Positions 33,967 through 46,600 of a stretch of DNA of 64,000 nt are shown here, piece by piece. The notes beneath the pieces are model-generated. The model ran no database searches and was not told where the DNA came from. It was given only the letters and a program-made list of their open reading frames with translations. The position numbers and the translations under genes are program-made. Numbering within the stretch: the stretch's first letter is position 1; each line of letters starts with the position of its first letter. Source of the stretch: Mauremys mutica (taxonomy: Eukaryota > Chordata > Testudines > Geoemydidae); the NCBI RefSeq assembly GCF_020497125.1, contig NC_059075.1:28432003-28496002 (forward strand), read 5' to 3'.

Positions 33967-36599
33967 GAAATTTTTGAAAATGTTACCCCAAGTCGTCTTC
34001 TCAAAGTTTGCTCCCTTGAGCTGAGGCATGGGAAAGTTAAGTTTAAGGGACTGCTGACAATGCTGCTTCTGTCCCCAGAATGGGTGTTTTGGTAGCCACC
34101 ATTTTTCTTTTAGGAAAGTGCAAAAACTGGAATGGTATATTTAGGAGACCTATAAAGGAAACCCCACTTAGGTTTCCAAATCCTGAGTCTAAACGCTTTA
34201 AAATGGGCAGGAGACAGGAGTGGAATATGGTATTTTACCCCCTTAATGAATTTAGAAATGTGCATAATCATGATTTCAAGTGGAAGATGGAACCACACTA
34301 TCCTATTATGTGTGAAGGAGGAGCCCACAAAAGCTGAACTGATCTCAAAACAAAAGCGAGATACTGTCTGCCGTTTGTATGCTTCATATTGTTTGCGTTG
34401 GTGTATGGCAGTCTGACTGCTGTCTCCCTGGAACCCACACAAAGTAGAAATGTGTAACTCAAGGTAACCAACCCAGTGGGCAAAACTGTACAGTGAAACT
34501 GGGATTTTGAAAGGAGCCTAAGGGAGTTTGGCACCTAACTCCCATTGAAAATCCAAGACAAAGTAATTAAAAATGGAAGTTTCTCTATTGACTTCAAAGG
34601 GCTTTGGATCAGGTCCCCACTCCACAATAACCAGAATAGGATACTGCAATCTCATAGAAATTCGCAGGCAGTGCCTACCAAGTTTGCAACAAACAATAGC
34701 CATGGACATATGAGACCGAATTCACATGAATGTGATCACGAGGCTTTGCACTTGCATGAGCTGTTGGTGAATTTACAGTTTGCTATGTGGACTGACAGGA
34801 AACTGTGCATACCCCAATAGGGGTATGATTTGAAGAAAGCCCTTTGAAGTCAACAAGAGAGGTTCCCATTGGCTTCAGTGGACTTTAGATGAGACCTTAG
34901 GATGGGATCCAGAACAGCAGCCACCAGCAAAACCCTCAAGAATGTGGATGATTTGTATTCCGCCACTCCCCTGCCAATAAAAAAAAAAACCTCCTCCTGT
35001 TTTAGCAGTTGCTGCTGCAAAGGATCCTTTCATCTTACAGCTGTTGAGCAACTATTGCATTTTTATTCTCTTTCATGCCTCAGCCCTCTGTTAGGAAACT
35101 TTAAAAAAATGTGTATAATGGCTGGCTGGTGCGTTGGAGAAAGAGATACAAGAGATAGGTGCATGGGACGGGTTTTGGTCTTGTTAAGCCCTAGAGAAAC
35201 AAAGCTGTTGGATGTTTTTGTTTTCTTTCTCTGAGACTCATGCTTCTCTCATTATGGCACTTGGAAATATTTGGTGCCAAATTCAGGTCTGAGCTACCTC
35301 CATGCATTGGAATCAATGGTGTGGAGTGTTGGTGTGTATGGGGAGGTGTAACTGAAAGCAAAATTTGCACCAAATTTTATCTCAGTCTGAAACCTCATAA
35401 GTGCCAGAGAGGGGAATGTGCTCACCCAGTGAGCTGCTCATGCATGTGCTCAGCAGATAAATGGCCAACAGAGAAATCATGAACTGGTACCTGCAGGGTC
35501 TATATGTGGACATGCTGTGGGTCGAGACTAGGTGTGTCCAGAGCAATGCCTCTGAAATGAGGAGTACAGAGGTCATTTTCTTGAGGAACCAGTACTTCTG
35601 CATGCCAGTGGTGTGCAGTCTTGCCTCTGTGGAATGCCCTAAGCTGAGCAGCCTTCTCATGGTTAATGCCATTCCTCCTTCTGTCTCTGTGTTGGAGTAA
35701 GTGCACACTGTGCTATGTCTGAAGTACTTTGGAAGGTTGCTGCCAAAAGCCTTTTGTGAAACAAATTGATCCGAATCATTTGGGGTAGAGAATGTGGTCT
35801 TGTGCAACGAGTACAGGATTGAGAGCCAGGATCCATTTAACCTCCCCGTGCATCAGTTTTCCCATCTGTAATATGGGGATAACAATGCTTTCAATAACTC
35901 TCTATAGTTTCTTGCAATATAAGAATATGTAATTTGCTATCCTGGCAAGTTGCACACAACAAGAAGTATTTTAAATATGTATATTTTGGAAATGGGTTCC
36001 TATAAGAAAAGAGGGTGAGTGCTAAGGGAGGAAATAGATAAGAAAGAAACAAAGGAAAGCATCAATGGTGGTCTGGCATGTCAGGGTATTTAGTATTAAA
36101 TCCCCCATTGTGGAGATTCATGTTGTGCCATAGAGTTGCCAGTGATTTGCTGGTGGAGGCTGCTGTTAAAATTCCACAACCAAACTGGAGGGAAGACGGG
36201 AGCCATTTTCTGCCTCTGATTCAGCTCGCCCTTAACCTAGGGTTATGAAGTTACTTTTGAAGAACAAAATGTTGCATTATAATGCATCAGAGTGCATCAA
36301 CTAACATGTGCGCACACCTTGCAAATTACAGAAGCCGAATGCTCTACTTTACTATTGAGAGACTCGGTATATTTTTCCAAGAGAAAGTATACACTGCTCC
36401 GGCCACGTGCACCTTGGTATAAGTTTGCTTGTCAAATCTTGTTGCCTCCCTCTTTAATTATGGTTGTGAGGAAGAGCTTTAGTTTCAATGGGACAACAAA
36501 TTAAGAGACTCCTCAATCTCCAGATTAAGAGACTCCTCTGAAATCACAAACATATCTAATGTATTGGGTATAGCACAGGCTAAGGTGGAACCTTTTTGG
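33967..36599. other. Intergenic, no gene seen
   Basis: Contains old dispersed repeat text at about 34500-34620 (GATTTTGAAAGGAGCCTAAG, CACCTAACTCCCATTGAAAA) and 34840-34900, and a MIR-like remnant at 35800-35935 (CCCGTGCATCAGTTTTCCC then ATCTGTAATATGGGGATAAC). An A run lies at 34977-34990. No supported exon. Confidence 0.45.
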
Positions 36600-36870
36600 T
36601 GCCATCTATACAGGAAATTTTGTCAAAATTCCGCACTATTGCTAACACTTGTTCAGTGCCACTGAGTATATCAAAGTGGGGAGTCACCCCTAGTGTAGAC
36701 AGTTCTCTTGGAACCTTTCTCAAAGCAGATATAATTGACACAACACTGGTGGCAGTTGGTGGTCCATCTACACTAGAGCTACTATTGCTGCTAGCATTAG
36801 TGGGGTTGAACCTATGTTAGCTACAGTGGGAACTTTCAGAAATTTCTCAAGTGTAGACAAGGGCTCAGTG
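36600..36870. mobile_element. Decayed Harbinger-type MITE
   Basis: GCCATCTATACAGGAAATTT at the left is matched by the inverted right end GAAATTTCTCAAGTGTAGAC then AAGGGCT. Internal GTGTAGACAG and CCATCTACACTAG motifs support the assignment. Borders uncertain. Confidence 0.45.
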
Positions 36871-37744
36871 GGAGCACCTTGTTATGCTATTAGCAGCACA
36901 TCTCTAGCACATACCAGCATAGTCTTGGAATATCAGGTCTCAAAAATGGAGTGAAATGGTCAGATTCCCTGTGAATCAGTGTTCCTAGCTATCATCTCTC
37001 TAGATTTTAGTATCCTGATGGTAAATGAATGTGTTTCTTATTTCCTTATCCCCTGTCCCTGGTAGTTGGATTCTGGGCATTATGTCATCTGAAACTCAGA
37101 TACAGACTTCCAGAGCTGGTCTGTTAGTATCAGGAAATTCTCATTTCCAGCATATCTGTATAAATAACATTGATTTTCTTTTCTTCTCTGTGTGCGTGTG
37201 TGTACACAATGTGCTGAATGTAGCAGCTTTCCTCCTGCACACACGTTCAGGTGTGGTCAAAGTGGGTTTAAATATAGTTTACTCACTGCCATCCCACTGT
37301 CATTCGTGGCGTCTATATTTAATTTGGTTTACATTCCTTCATCAGAAATCCATCTCGGCACAATGAACACTACAGCCCAATTTTAAAAGCCAGTTCTGAG
37401 TGAGATTGGTGACATTGGTGACAAAATAAGAAGCACTGAAAATAAAATCATAAATTCTGTTCCAGGTGAACATACTGTGTCCTTGTGGGATTTAGATTAA
37501 TCACATTTGAATCATCTTTGTATCCAAGAAAGCCATCTATTTCGCAGTCCTTGGTTCAAAAAGCCATTTATATTTCCCTTTAAGGGGTTAATTCTGCAAG
37601 ACACTGAATACCTGCTGTGAGGTGCTAATCACCCTCAACTCTCATTGATTTAGTCACCTCGAATTCAGTGGGTGTTGAAGATGCCTGGCATTTCACAGGT
37701 GAGGCCTTAACCTAATGTTTATATAGTCCTTAGAAAATGTTATC
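36871..37744. other. Intergenic, no gene seen
   Basis: AT-rich sequence without recognisable coding or repeat content. Confidence 0.4.
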
Positions 37745-37890
37745 TGATTATTATTATTAATTATTTGTACCACAGATGTACCTAGTGGCCCCAGCTGGGA
37801 TCAGAGCCCCATTGTACTATGCTTTGTGCATATGCATAGTCAGAAATGGTCCCTGCCCTGAAGAGATTACAGTCTAAATAGATCAAACTG
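37745..37890. repeat. Old amniote repeat tail
   Basis: ATTATTATTAATTATTTGTA, GGGATCAGAGCCCCATTGTA and GGTCCCTGCCCTGAAGAGAT form a pattern widely dispersed in amniote genomes; similar text lies at 24020-24190. Confidence 0.45.
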
Positions 37891-37894
37891 ACGC

Positions 37895-38580
37895 ATGCTG
37901 ACACTAAACTGGGAGGAGCGGTAGATACGCTGGAGGGTAGGGATAGGATACAGAGGGACCTAGACAAATTAGAGGATTGGGCCAAAAGAAACCTGATGAG
38001 GTTCAGCAAGGACAAGTGCAGAGTCCTGCACTTAGGACAGAAGAATCCCCTGCACTGCTACAGACTAGGGACCGAATGGCTAGGAAGCAGTTCTGCAGAA
38101 AAGGACCTGGGGATTACAGTGGACGATACACTGGATATGAGTCAGCAGTGTGCCCTTGTTGCCAAGAAGGCCAATGGCATATTGGGCTGTATTAGTAGGA
38201 GCATTGCCAGCAGATCAAGGGAAGTGATTATTCACCTCTATTCGGCACTGGTGAGGCCACACCTGGAGTATTGCCTCCAGTTTTGGTCCCCCCCACTACA
38301 AAAGGGATGTGGAAAAATTGGGGAGAGTCCAGAGGAGGTCAACTAAGATGATTAGGGGGCTGGGGCGCATGACTTACATGGAGAGGCTGAGGGAACTGGA
38401 GTTATTTAGTCTGCAGAAGAGAAGAGTGAGGGGGGATTTGAGAGCAGCCTTCAACTACCTGAAAGGAGGTTCCAAAGAGGATGGAGCTCAGCTATTCTCA
38501 GTGGTGGCAGATGACAGAACAAGAAGCAATTGTCTCAAGTTGCAGTGGGGGAGGTTTAGGTTGGATATTAGGAAAAACTT
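37895..38580 (+). mobile_element. CR1 LINE fragment, 3' part of the RT ORF (first copy)
   Basis: Translated pieces read [35 protein letters not shown] and [16 protein letters not shown], typical of the CR1 ORF2 C-terminal part. The frame is broken at least once. The fragment stops at AGGAAAAACTT, before the CR1 3' tail, where a second copy begins directly. Confidence 0.85.
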
Positions 38581-39246
38581 ACAGTGGACGAGAAGCTGGA
38601 TATGAGTCAACAGTGTGCCCTTGTTGCCAAGAAGGCTAACAGCATTTTGGGCTGTATAAGTAGGGGCATTGCCAGCAGATCAAGGGACGTAATCATTACC
38701 CTCTAATCGACATTGGTGATGCCTCATCTGGAGTACTGTGTCCAGTTTTGGGCCCCACACTACAAGAAGGATGTGGAAAAATTGGAAAGAGTCCAGAGGA
38801 GGGCAACAAAAATGATTCGGGGGCTGGAGCACATGACTTATGAGGAGAGGCTGAGGGAACTGGGATTGTTTAGTCTGCAGAAGAGAAGAATGAGGGGGGA
38901 TTTGATAGCTGCTTTCAGCTACCTGAAAGGGGGTTCCAAAGAGGATGGATCTAGACTGTTCTCAGTGGTAGCAGAAGACAGAACAAGGAGCAATGGTGTC
39001 AAGTTGCAGTGGGGGAGGTTTAGGTTGGATATTAGGAAAAACCTTTTCACTAGTAGGGTGGTGAAGAACTGGAATGGGTTACCTAGGGAGGTGGTGGAAT
39101 CTCCTTCCTTAGAGGTTTTTAAGGTCAGGCTTGACAAAGCCCTGGCTGGGATGATTTAGTTGGGAATTGGTCCTGCTTTGATCAGGGGATTGGACTAGAT
39201 GACCTCCTGAGGTCCCTTCCAACCCTGATATTCTATGATTCTATGA
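38581..39246 (+). mobile_element. CR1 LINE fragment with 3' end (second copy)
   Basis: It starts mid-ORF at ACAGTGGACGAGAAGCTGG, overlaps the first copy in content, and runs to the CR1 end GGTCCCTTCCAACCCTGATA followed by TTCTATGATTCTATGA. An open segment 38713-39159 covers [20 protein letters not shown] through [19 protein letters not shown]. The two copies differ at many positions, so they are not a recent duplication. Confidence 0.88.
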
Positions 39247-39249
39247 GTA

Positions 39250-39365
39250 AGGATGTATTATTATTCCAGTTTTGCAGATGGAGACCTGAAGCACAGAGAG
39301 GTTAAGTGACTTGCCCAAGGTCGAAGCCTGTCTCCTGAGTGCTAGTCAAGTGCCTTAACCATATG
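39250..39365 (-). repeat. MIR-like SINE remnant
   Basis: On the - strand: ACCTTGGGCAAGTCACTTAA, CCTCTCTGTGCTTCAGG and CCATCTGCAAAACTGGAATA, the hallmark core of MIR/CORE-SINEs. Confidence 0.65.
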
Positions 39366-39636
39366 TTCATCCTTTCTCTTTAATTGCACATCAGTTGTAA
39401 GTTGTAAAAAACAGCAAGTTATGTAGAGTCCCTGTAACAGATTCTTTAAACCAATATCATTTTTGTATATAAACACTCAGAGGAGGTATCTGTTTTCATA
39501 CTCTTATGTCTGGTTTTGATTTAGTTTCTGTGGGAAAGCGTAAGAAGAGACAGGCACATGATTAAGCATAGCAAGATAGATGCTCCCCCAGTCCCAGGCT
39601 GCCAGACAACAGCCTAGTCCTCAGCATAAACATCGG

Positions 39637-40150
39637 AACATAAGAATAGCCATACTGTTTTCTGACACTGGTCAATGCCAGGTGCCCCAGAGGGAATGAA
39701 CAGAACAGGTAATTATCAAGTGATCCATCCCTTGTCACCGGAGGTGAAAGTAAGCTGGTCCGGTCCGGCATATCAGTAAAAAACGGTACACAGCCGACAG
39801 TACCAGCAGGGCTGCAGAAGGGTGGGGGGAAGAGGGCAAAAGGGGCAGCTTCTCTGGGGCCTGGCAATTTTAAAGGGCCCGGGGCTCCCACCAGCAGCCA
39901 GAGCCCCTGATCCTTTAAATTGCTGCCAGAGCCCCAGAGCTCCTGGCTGCCAGCACTGCTACTGCTACAATAGGACTCCGGCAGTCATGATTTTATAGAC
40001 CTCTATCATATCCCCCCTACCTTAGTCATCTTTTTTCCAAGCTGAAAAGTCCCAGTCTTATTAATCTCTCCTCATATGGCAGCCGTTCCATATCCCTAAT
40101 CATTTTTGTTGCCCTTTTCTGAACCTTTTCCAATTCTGAACCTTTTTTAA
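39637..40150 (-). mobile_element. L3-like LINE remnant with insertion and internal deletion
   Basis: Both ends match the element at 18200-20487 in reverse: GAACATAAGAATAGCCATAC and GAATGAACAGAACAGG on the left, GATTTTATAGACCTCTATCA through GGAACCTTTTCCAATTC-type text on the right (which reads FSLEK- and MIRG-like residues). The middle part is replaced by foreign GC-rich sequence at about 39741-39975 and several hundred bases of LINE are missing. Confidence 0.75.
39741..39975. mobile_element. GC-rich transposon fragment carrying the shared module
   Basis: GGAGGTGAAAGTAAGCTGG, GGTCCGGTCCGGCATATCAG resemble, in reverse, the text near the right end of 5042-5773. Then follow CAATTTTAAAGGGCCCGGGG, CTCCCACCAGCAGCCAGAGC and CCTGATCCTTTAAATTGCTG, the inverted GC-rich module also seen at 10119-10800 and 22215-22610. 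Confidence 0.5.
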
Positions 40151-40849
40151 AGGCTGCTCTGTTTGGCACCCAGATTCCCATGGTCCCTGAGGACCATTCT
40201 TATAACTGGGAACCAGCTGAATGCGGTGTCATCCCAGACATGTCCCCTTTCATCTGGCTACCTGCCCCCTATGTGGTATGGAACCCCAATACCAACCCAA
40301 TCCTATCAGGATTTCTCCCCGGGGGGGAGAGGAGGGATCCTCAAGTGGCTCTTTATGCTGGGTTTATGGCTGCTTTGTACCAATGCCTTAAGCCCTGATC
40401 CCACTAGAACCAAATCAGAGTTTTGCCATTGACATCAACTGGAGCAAGATCATGCGCAATGTACAGTGAACCCACACAACTTCAAATTGTCCCTGTACAT
40501 TAAATATAGCAAACATTGTCCTTATGGCATATTGGTTGAAGCACTTAAAGAGTTGTTACAAACCTCATTCAAGGTATTGGGTGTAACCTGTTATTTTTGG
40601 TGGCTCCTTTTGTTTAAAGAGAAATGGGAGATTTCAACAATTGAGGTTAGGATGGGTGGTTGATGTAAATATTCAACCGGTTTGAGGGAAACCAGTTCAA
40701 AACTTCAAGGAGAGTTAGACAATCTTGAGTAATATAAACAGTCACATGTGGGACAAGCATATTCAGCAAAATTAGGTGTCCAGTAAAACTAGTTTCACCA
40801 CTGCTTGCTCTGCCTCATCTCTGAAACTGAGTTCTGAGTCAGAGCCCTT
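40151..40849. other. Upstream flank of the serpin gene
   Basis: No gene seen. The near-palindrome GGTTGATGTAAATATTCAACC core (40657-40677) contains a FOXA-like TGTAAATA and loosely resembles an HNF1-type dyad; its relevance to the serpin is speculative. Confidence 0.3.
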
Positions 40850-40852
40850 AGC

Positions 40853-40971
40853 TGATGTCATCAGCATTTACTAGGGGGTGCCTTGCTGTATGTTCAGCAG
40901 CATAAAGAACAGAGCAAGGAGCAGTGCGGACCTGAAGAACACAAGAAGACTCTGTTGATTGCACTGTAAGT
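40853..40971 (+). promoter_or_regulatory. Candidate serpin promoter and untranslated exon 1
   Basis: A bZIP-like palindrome TGATGTCATCA (40853-40863), a TATA-like CATAAAG (40901-40907) and a strong splice donor GTAAGT (40966-40971) follow each other at spacings that would suit a short first exon of about 35 bases ending at 40965. Clade A serpins such as alpha-1-antitrypsin have an untranslated first exon, and the coding exon at 43010 begins with an acceptor, so an upstream exon must exist. This location is only a guess. Confidence 0.28.
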
Positions 40972-43009
40972 AATGTTTTTTCCCTTGGAGAATTATAATC
41001 CATGTTCCCTGTGCTACATGCAGGTTGGTTCATGGATAATCAGTTGTGGAATTATTCTATCCACACGCAGGTTGCTTTTGTTCAATCTCAACCCTTTTAA
41101 AAAAAATCTGCGCTATGGAACCTCTTTGTATGGAATAGCTCCTTTCTGATAAACGGTATCTCCAAATGTTTTAAGTAGTTAAATAATATAAGAGTGTCAT
41201 GGTACCAAATGTCACGTGTGGCATAAAGAGATTGTATAGTGAATACATTAAAGTGTTATGCCGCAAGTCCAAGGCACAGGGAGAGAGAAAAGGGAGGCTG
41301 ATGTAAGTAGGAAAATATATGATTTAACATGAGACTTCGAGAGAGAGAGAGAAAGAGCTGACGAGGCAGAGGATTACTCAAAGGCTTTTACAGATTGCCG
41401 AGCTGGGTAGAGAAGGTTCTTGCACCAGCATTAGAGGAAGTGCCTGGAGGCAGAGTCTGGAAAAGCAGACCGAGAGAGAGAAGCTGGAGTAAGCCTGAAA
41501 TGCTGTAAGATCATTTAGGACAAATTTAAATGTGTTGCTGACATGACAGGGGAGTCATGGTGGGTTTGCTATAGGTGTCTCTCCTAGCATTCAGAGCTGA
41601 CTAGATTTTGGAGAACTGGGGCTTTGATGGAATATGATGGAGGAAAATGCCATGGGCAAGGTGAGAATTGATGGAGGTAATCAAATTAAGTCAAAGAGAG
41701 GTGCCCAGTTTCCATTGAACATCAACATTGGACACATAACTAACTCCCTTTGAAAATCCCAGACACTATGTTTGTTCATTCACGGTATTTTATTTTAAAA
41801 ACATATCCCCTGGATGGAGTGGCTACTGGACATATTGGGTTTACATATACCGAAGACTGTTATTTACTTTTTATTTGGTCTGTTGATCAAAACCCAGATA
41901 CGAAATACTGTACTAGCACAGTTTGTGCCCAGTAATGTCATTTCAGTATTTAAAGATGCTGTTACCACAAGTACATTGACACTGACAGTTCCCACACCAC
42001 TTTGGAAAACCCTCTCCAGTTGTTTTGGTTGCTACTGTCCTTTTCCAATGGTTCTGTTTATTCGGAGTTCCACTATTGGTAATTTCTCAAAATTTTTCCA
42101 GTTCAGTCTCATCACTCTCACTATCAGCATCACACTTTCCTCCCTTTTTTATGATCTCTAGGATCTCCTCAGTTCTCCATGAATTTTCAGAAATAATTGT
42201 CATTGGTTTGATACATTCATTAACAATTCCCCTAACACTTTGGTATGCATATCACCTGGACTTGTTGATATGTATATAAACACATTTTCTGTGTATTCCC
42301 TTACCTATTTGTGTTTTACCAATTGCTACAGTATATTCACTAAGGTTTTAATAGGTATTAACTGCCCAGAGCAATTTTTTTTCTGCTGTTAATTACAAAT
42401 TTTTAAAAAATCTTGTTCACCCATTACGGAACCATAATAATTTCCCACCCATTCCTCATAAATGAATGGATTTATTTTCTCTCTGGTGTATTTCCCCTCA
42501 ACACACTTGAGATTGAACAACGTCGTTCTTTGTTCCCCTTTTGCTAACATTAATGCTGCTTTCTTTCTGCATTATCTTTGCCTGCAAAACTTAACTGAAT
42601 ATTCTTTGACTCCCTCCCCCTTTCTGTTGCACACCAAACTTCTTTTAACCCTCAGCCCCTCATTGAAAAATGCAAACAAATGGGGAATGACTGATTTCAA
42701 ATTAATTCTAGTCTACTGCACCTTAATTATGGCGTCTTTTATGATATTTCAGTCTTCTTCCACATTCATGGATTTTAACATTTCTTCTTTCACAATTCAG
42801 TAATATCCCAAAATTTGTTTCCTTGAAATATAATATTGCTAATACTTAGAACCCTTTTGTCACTGTATTGAATTCAAATTGCCTGTGGTCACTGCTTCCA
42901 TGCCTCCTCCATAGTATGTTCAGGTTCTTAAACAATTCATTTCTGTTGGTGAGCGTATGTTGAAAATTATTAAGATTTGTAGACCAAATATGTTTTTTTT
43001 TTCTTACAG
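40972..43009 (+). other. Probable intron 1 of the serpin gene
   Basis: AT-rich sequence with GAGA-rich runs near 41338-41360; no repeat with clear ends recognised. It finishes in a pyrimidine tract and acceptor TTTCTTACAG at 43000-43009. Confidence 0.4.
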
Positions 43010-43021
43010 AATCTTAGAAAA

Positions 43022-43676
43022 ATGAAGTCAATCTTTTACCTGTGTTTTTTGATTGCTGGGATTCATGGTGATAGACCTTGCCAACAGAATTCTAGCTACA
43101 ACAACAGTCCTGAAAATTACCACGTTGGAAACAGAATCCAAGTAGGTCCAGCAAACGAAAATATGCTGGGTCATAAAGTAGGGAGAAGCATTTGTCAGTT
43201 TGCATTTCATTTTTATAAGGAGGCTTCTTCTCAGAGAAACAACAAGAATGTGATCTTTTCTCCCATAAGCATATCCACTGCCTTAGCAATGCTGTCCCTG
43301 GGTGCTAAATCAACGACACTGCAAGAGATTTTTAGAGTGCTCCACTTTAAACCAAATGAGATCCAGCAAAGAGAGATACATGAAGGTTTCCGTCAGCTCA
43401 TGCAGTCACTAAATCGCCAGAATGCTAACTTCCAGCTGGATATGGGGAATGTGCTGTTTGTGAAAGACCAGCTGAAACTGCAACAGCAATTTTTAAATGA
43501 TGTAAAACACTTTTACAGTGGAGAAGCTTTCCCAGAAAACTTCAAGAATGTCAGACCAGCTCAGCAGAAGATCAATAATTACATAGAGAAAAAAACACAT
43601 GGGAAAATTAATAACCTACTCAATAATCTGGATCCAGCTACTGAAATTCTTCTTCTTAGTTATATTTACCTTAAGG
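43022..43676 (+). CDS. SERPINA1-like: Serpin coding exon 1 of 4 (gene exon 2)
   Basis: Acceptor AG at 43008-43009 and 12 untranslated bases precede ATG 43022. The exon carries the signal peptide, a short polar N-terminal segment with two sequons, and helices A to about F, ending at [10 protein letters not shown] plus one base. Donor GTAAGA at 43677. If unspliced, a stop follows four codons later. Confidence 0.92.
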
Positions 43677-46600
43677 GTAAGACAAAATCATAGGACATCT
43701 CGCCTCAGGTCATTTGGCTATCCTTGTGCCAACTCTAGGCTTCACCACTCCCTTTGGAGTACTATTTTTGGAGGGGGAATCACTACCTGCTTCACAATTG
43801 GCCTTTTATTCACAGTGTTAATTATGAATAGAGCTGATCAACACATTTTCATTGAAAATAATTTTCTGATTGAAAGTGTTGACTGGTTTTTTTGACAAAA
43901 TTTTGGTGATTTTTCCCCTCATTTTCTGATCAAAGCCAGAGCTGATAAAAAAAATTAGTAAAAAATGTAATTTTTTTTCTGATGAAAGGGTACGTAAACT
44001 GTACATTCACACAGGTACCAAATTCAGGAGAGCATCCCTGTTCAACAAAACACTTAATCATATACATAGGACCCACTGAAGTCAATAGGACTCATTAGAA
44101 TCATAGAATCATAGAATATCAGGGTTGGAAGGGACCTCAGGAGGTCATCTAGTCCAACCCCCTGATCAAAGCAGGACCAATTCCCAACTAAATCATCCCA
44201 GCCAGGGCTTTGTCAAGCCTGACCTTAAAAACCTCCAAGGAAGGAGATTCCACCACCTCCCTAGGTAACCCATTCCAGTGCTTCACCACCCTCCTAGTGA
44301 AAAAGATTTTCCTAATATCCAACCTAAACCTCCCCCACTGCAACTTGAGACCATTACTCCTTGTTCTATCATCAGGTACCACTGAGAACAGTCTAGATCC
44401 ATCCTCTTTGGAACCCCCTTTCAGGTAGCTGAAAGCAGCTATCAAATCCCCCCTCATTCTTCTCTTCTGCAGACTAAACAATCCCAGTTCCCTCAGCCTC
44501 TCCTCATAAGTCATGTGCTCCAGCCCCCTAATCATTTTTGTTGCCCTCCGCTGGACTCTTTCCAATTTTTCCACATCCTTCTTGTAGTGTGGGGCCCAAA
44601 ACTGGACACAGTACTCCAGATGAGACCTCACCAATGTCAAATACAGGGGAATGATCACGTCCCTTGATCTGCTGGCAATGCCCCTACTTATACAGCCCAA
44701 AATGCCATTAGCCTTCTTAGCAACAAGGGCACACTGTCAACTCATATCCAGCTTCTCGTCCACTGTAACCCCTAGGTCCTTTTCTGCAGACCTGCTTCCT
44801 AGCCATTCGGTCCCTAGTCTGTAACACTGCATGAGATTCTTCCGTCCTAAGTGCAGGACTCTGCACTTGTCCTTGTTGAACCTCATCAGGTTTCTTTTGG
44901 CCCAGTCCTCTAATTTGTCTAGGTCCCTCTGTATCCTACCCCTACCCTCCAGTGTATCTACCACTCCTCCAAGTTGAGTGTCATCTGCAAACTTACTGAG
45001 GGTGCAGTCCACGCCATCCTCCAGATCATTAATGAAGATATTGAACAAAACTGGCCCCAGGGCCTACCCTTGGGGCACTCCACTTGAAACCATCTGCCAA
45101 CTAGACATGGAGCCGTTGATCACTACCCGTTGAGCCCGACGATCTAGCCAGTTTTCTATCCACCTTATAGTCCATTCATCCAGCCCATACTTCTTTAACT
45201 TGCTGGCAAGAATACTGTGGGAGACCATATCAAAAGCTTTGCTAAAGTCAAGGAATAACACATCCATTGCTTTCCCCTCATCCACAGACCCAGTTATCTC
45301 CTCATAGAAGGCAATTAGGTTAGTCAGGCATGACTTGCCCTTGGTGAATCCATGCTAACTGTTCCTGATCACTTTCCTCTCCTCTAAGTGCTTCAGAATT
45401 GATTCCTTGAGGACCTGCTCCATGATTTTTCCAGGGACTGAGGTGAGGCTGACTGGCCTGTAGTTCCCCGGATCCTCCTTTTTCCCTTTTTTAAAGATGG
45501 GCACTACAGTAGCCTTTTTCCAGCACATTGCTTAAGTGCTTTCCTGAATTGGCACCCTTGACAAATGCTATGAAAATTTCTGATAAGCAGGTTTAAAGTG
45601 GAGTTTGCAAAATGCTGTAAGATACCCAAACAACTTATTGAGTGGAAAATTCTTTATTCTGTCCCAGCAACAGCAAACAGCACAGAGGCAGGTATATAAC
45701 AGAACTCCTGCTTCTCCTCAAAGCCCACCTCTTTGTAACTAAGGTAACTGATTACACCTTTTATCACATTCTGAAACCTGACCAGGGCCCCTGGTTGTGC
45801 CAGTGTTTGCACATGTGAGTCTCTTTACTCCTACAAGTTGTCTTGACTTCTAAATTTTGAAATTAATTTAAAAATATGAAAAATGTCAGTGAAGTTTTTG
45901 GAAATGTTACCCCTTGGTTTGTAACCAGCTATTGAGCTAGTCAAAGTTCTTCAAATGTTGACCCACTCCTTCTCAGAAAAGACATTTTCCCTTTGTTTTT
46001 CAATTACATCAATGCATTTGTGTAAATCTTTGAAGGATTAGTTTAGAGTGGTAAAACTAGTTTGAATCTAGTTCAATTGATTCACTTGAAAGGCTGTCAT
46101 AAAAAAGATGGGATAAAGTTGTTCTGTCTTGCCATGGAGGGCAGGACAAGAGGCAATGGGTTCAAAGTACCATTTAGCAGATTTAGATTAAATCTCAGGA
46201 AAAACTTCCTAACTTCCTAACTGTAGAACAGCAGGACAATGGAACAGGCTGCCTCGGGAGGGTGTGAAGCTTCTTCACTGGAGATTTTCAAAAGAAGGCT
46301 GGATAGCTATTTGTTTTGTTGTGTCTAAAAAACCCATCCAAATCCTGCATCTTGGGAGGGTGGTAGCTTAGATGACCCTTATGGGCTTTTCTAACTCTAT
46401 GATTCTATGTTTCTTTGTTCTTCCATATCCATATCCCTCTTCCCCACTCCATCAAGGAAGGCCTGTTTTTATCTGTCCCTCTCTAGTTTCAAGATCGTTA
46501 CTCATCTCCCAAATACCATTTTCAAGACAGGCTTTTAGTTAGCAGGTATCAGGCTTTCCTTCCAATCTTAACAGTGGACAACAACAACAACAACAACAAA

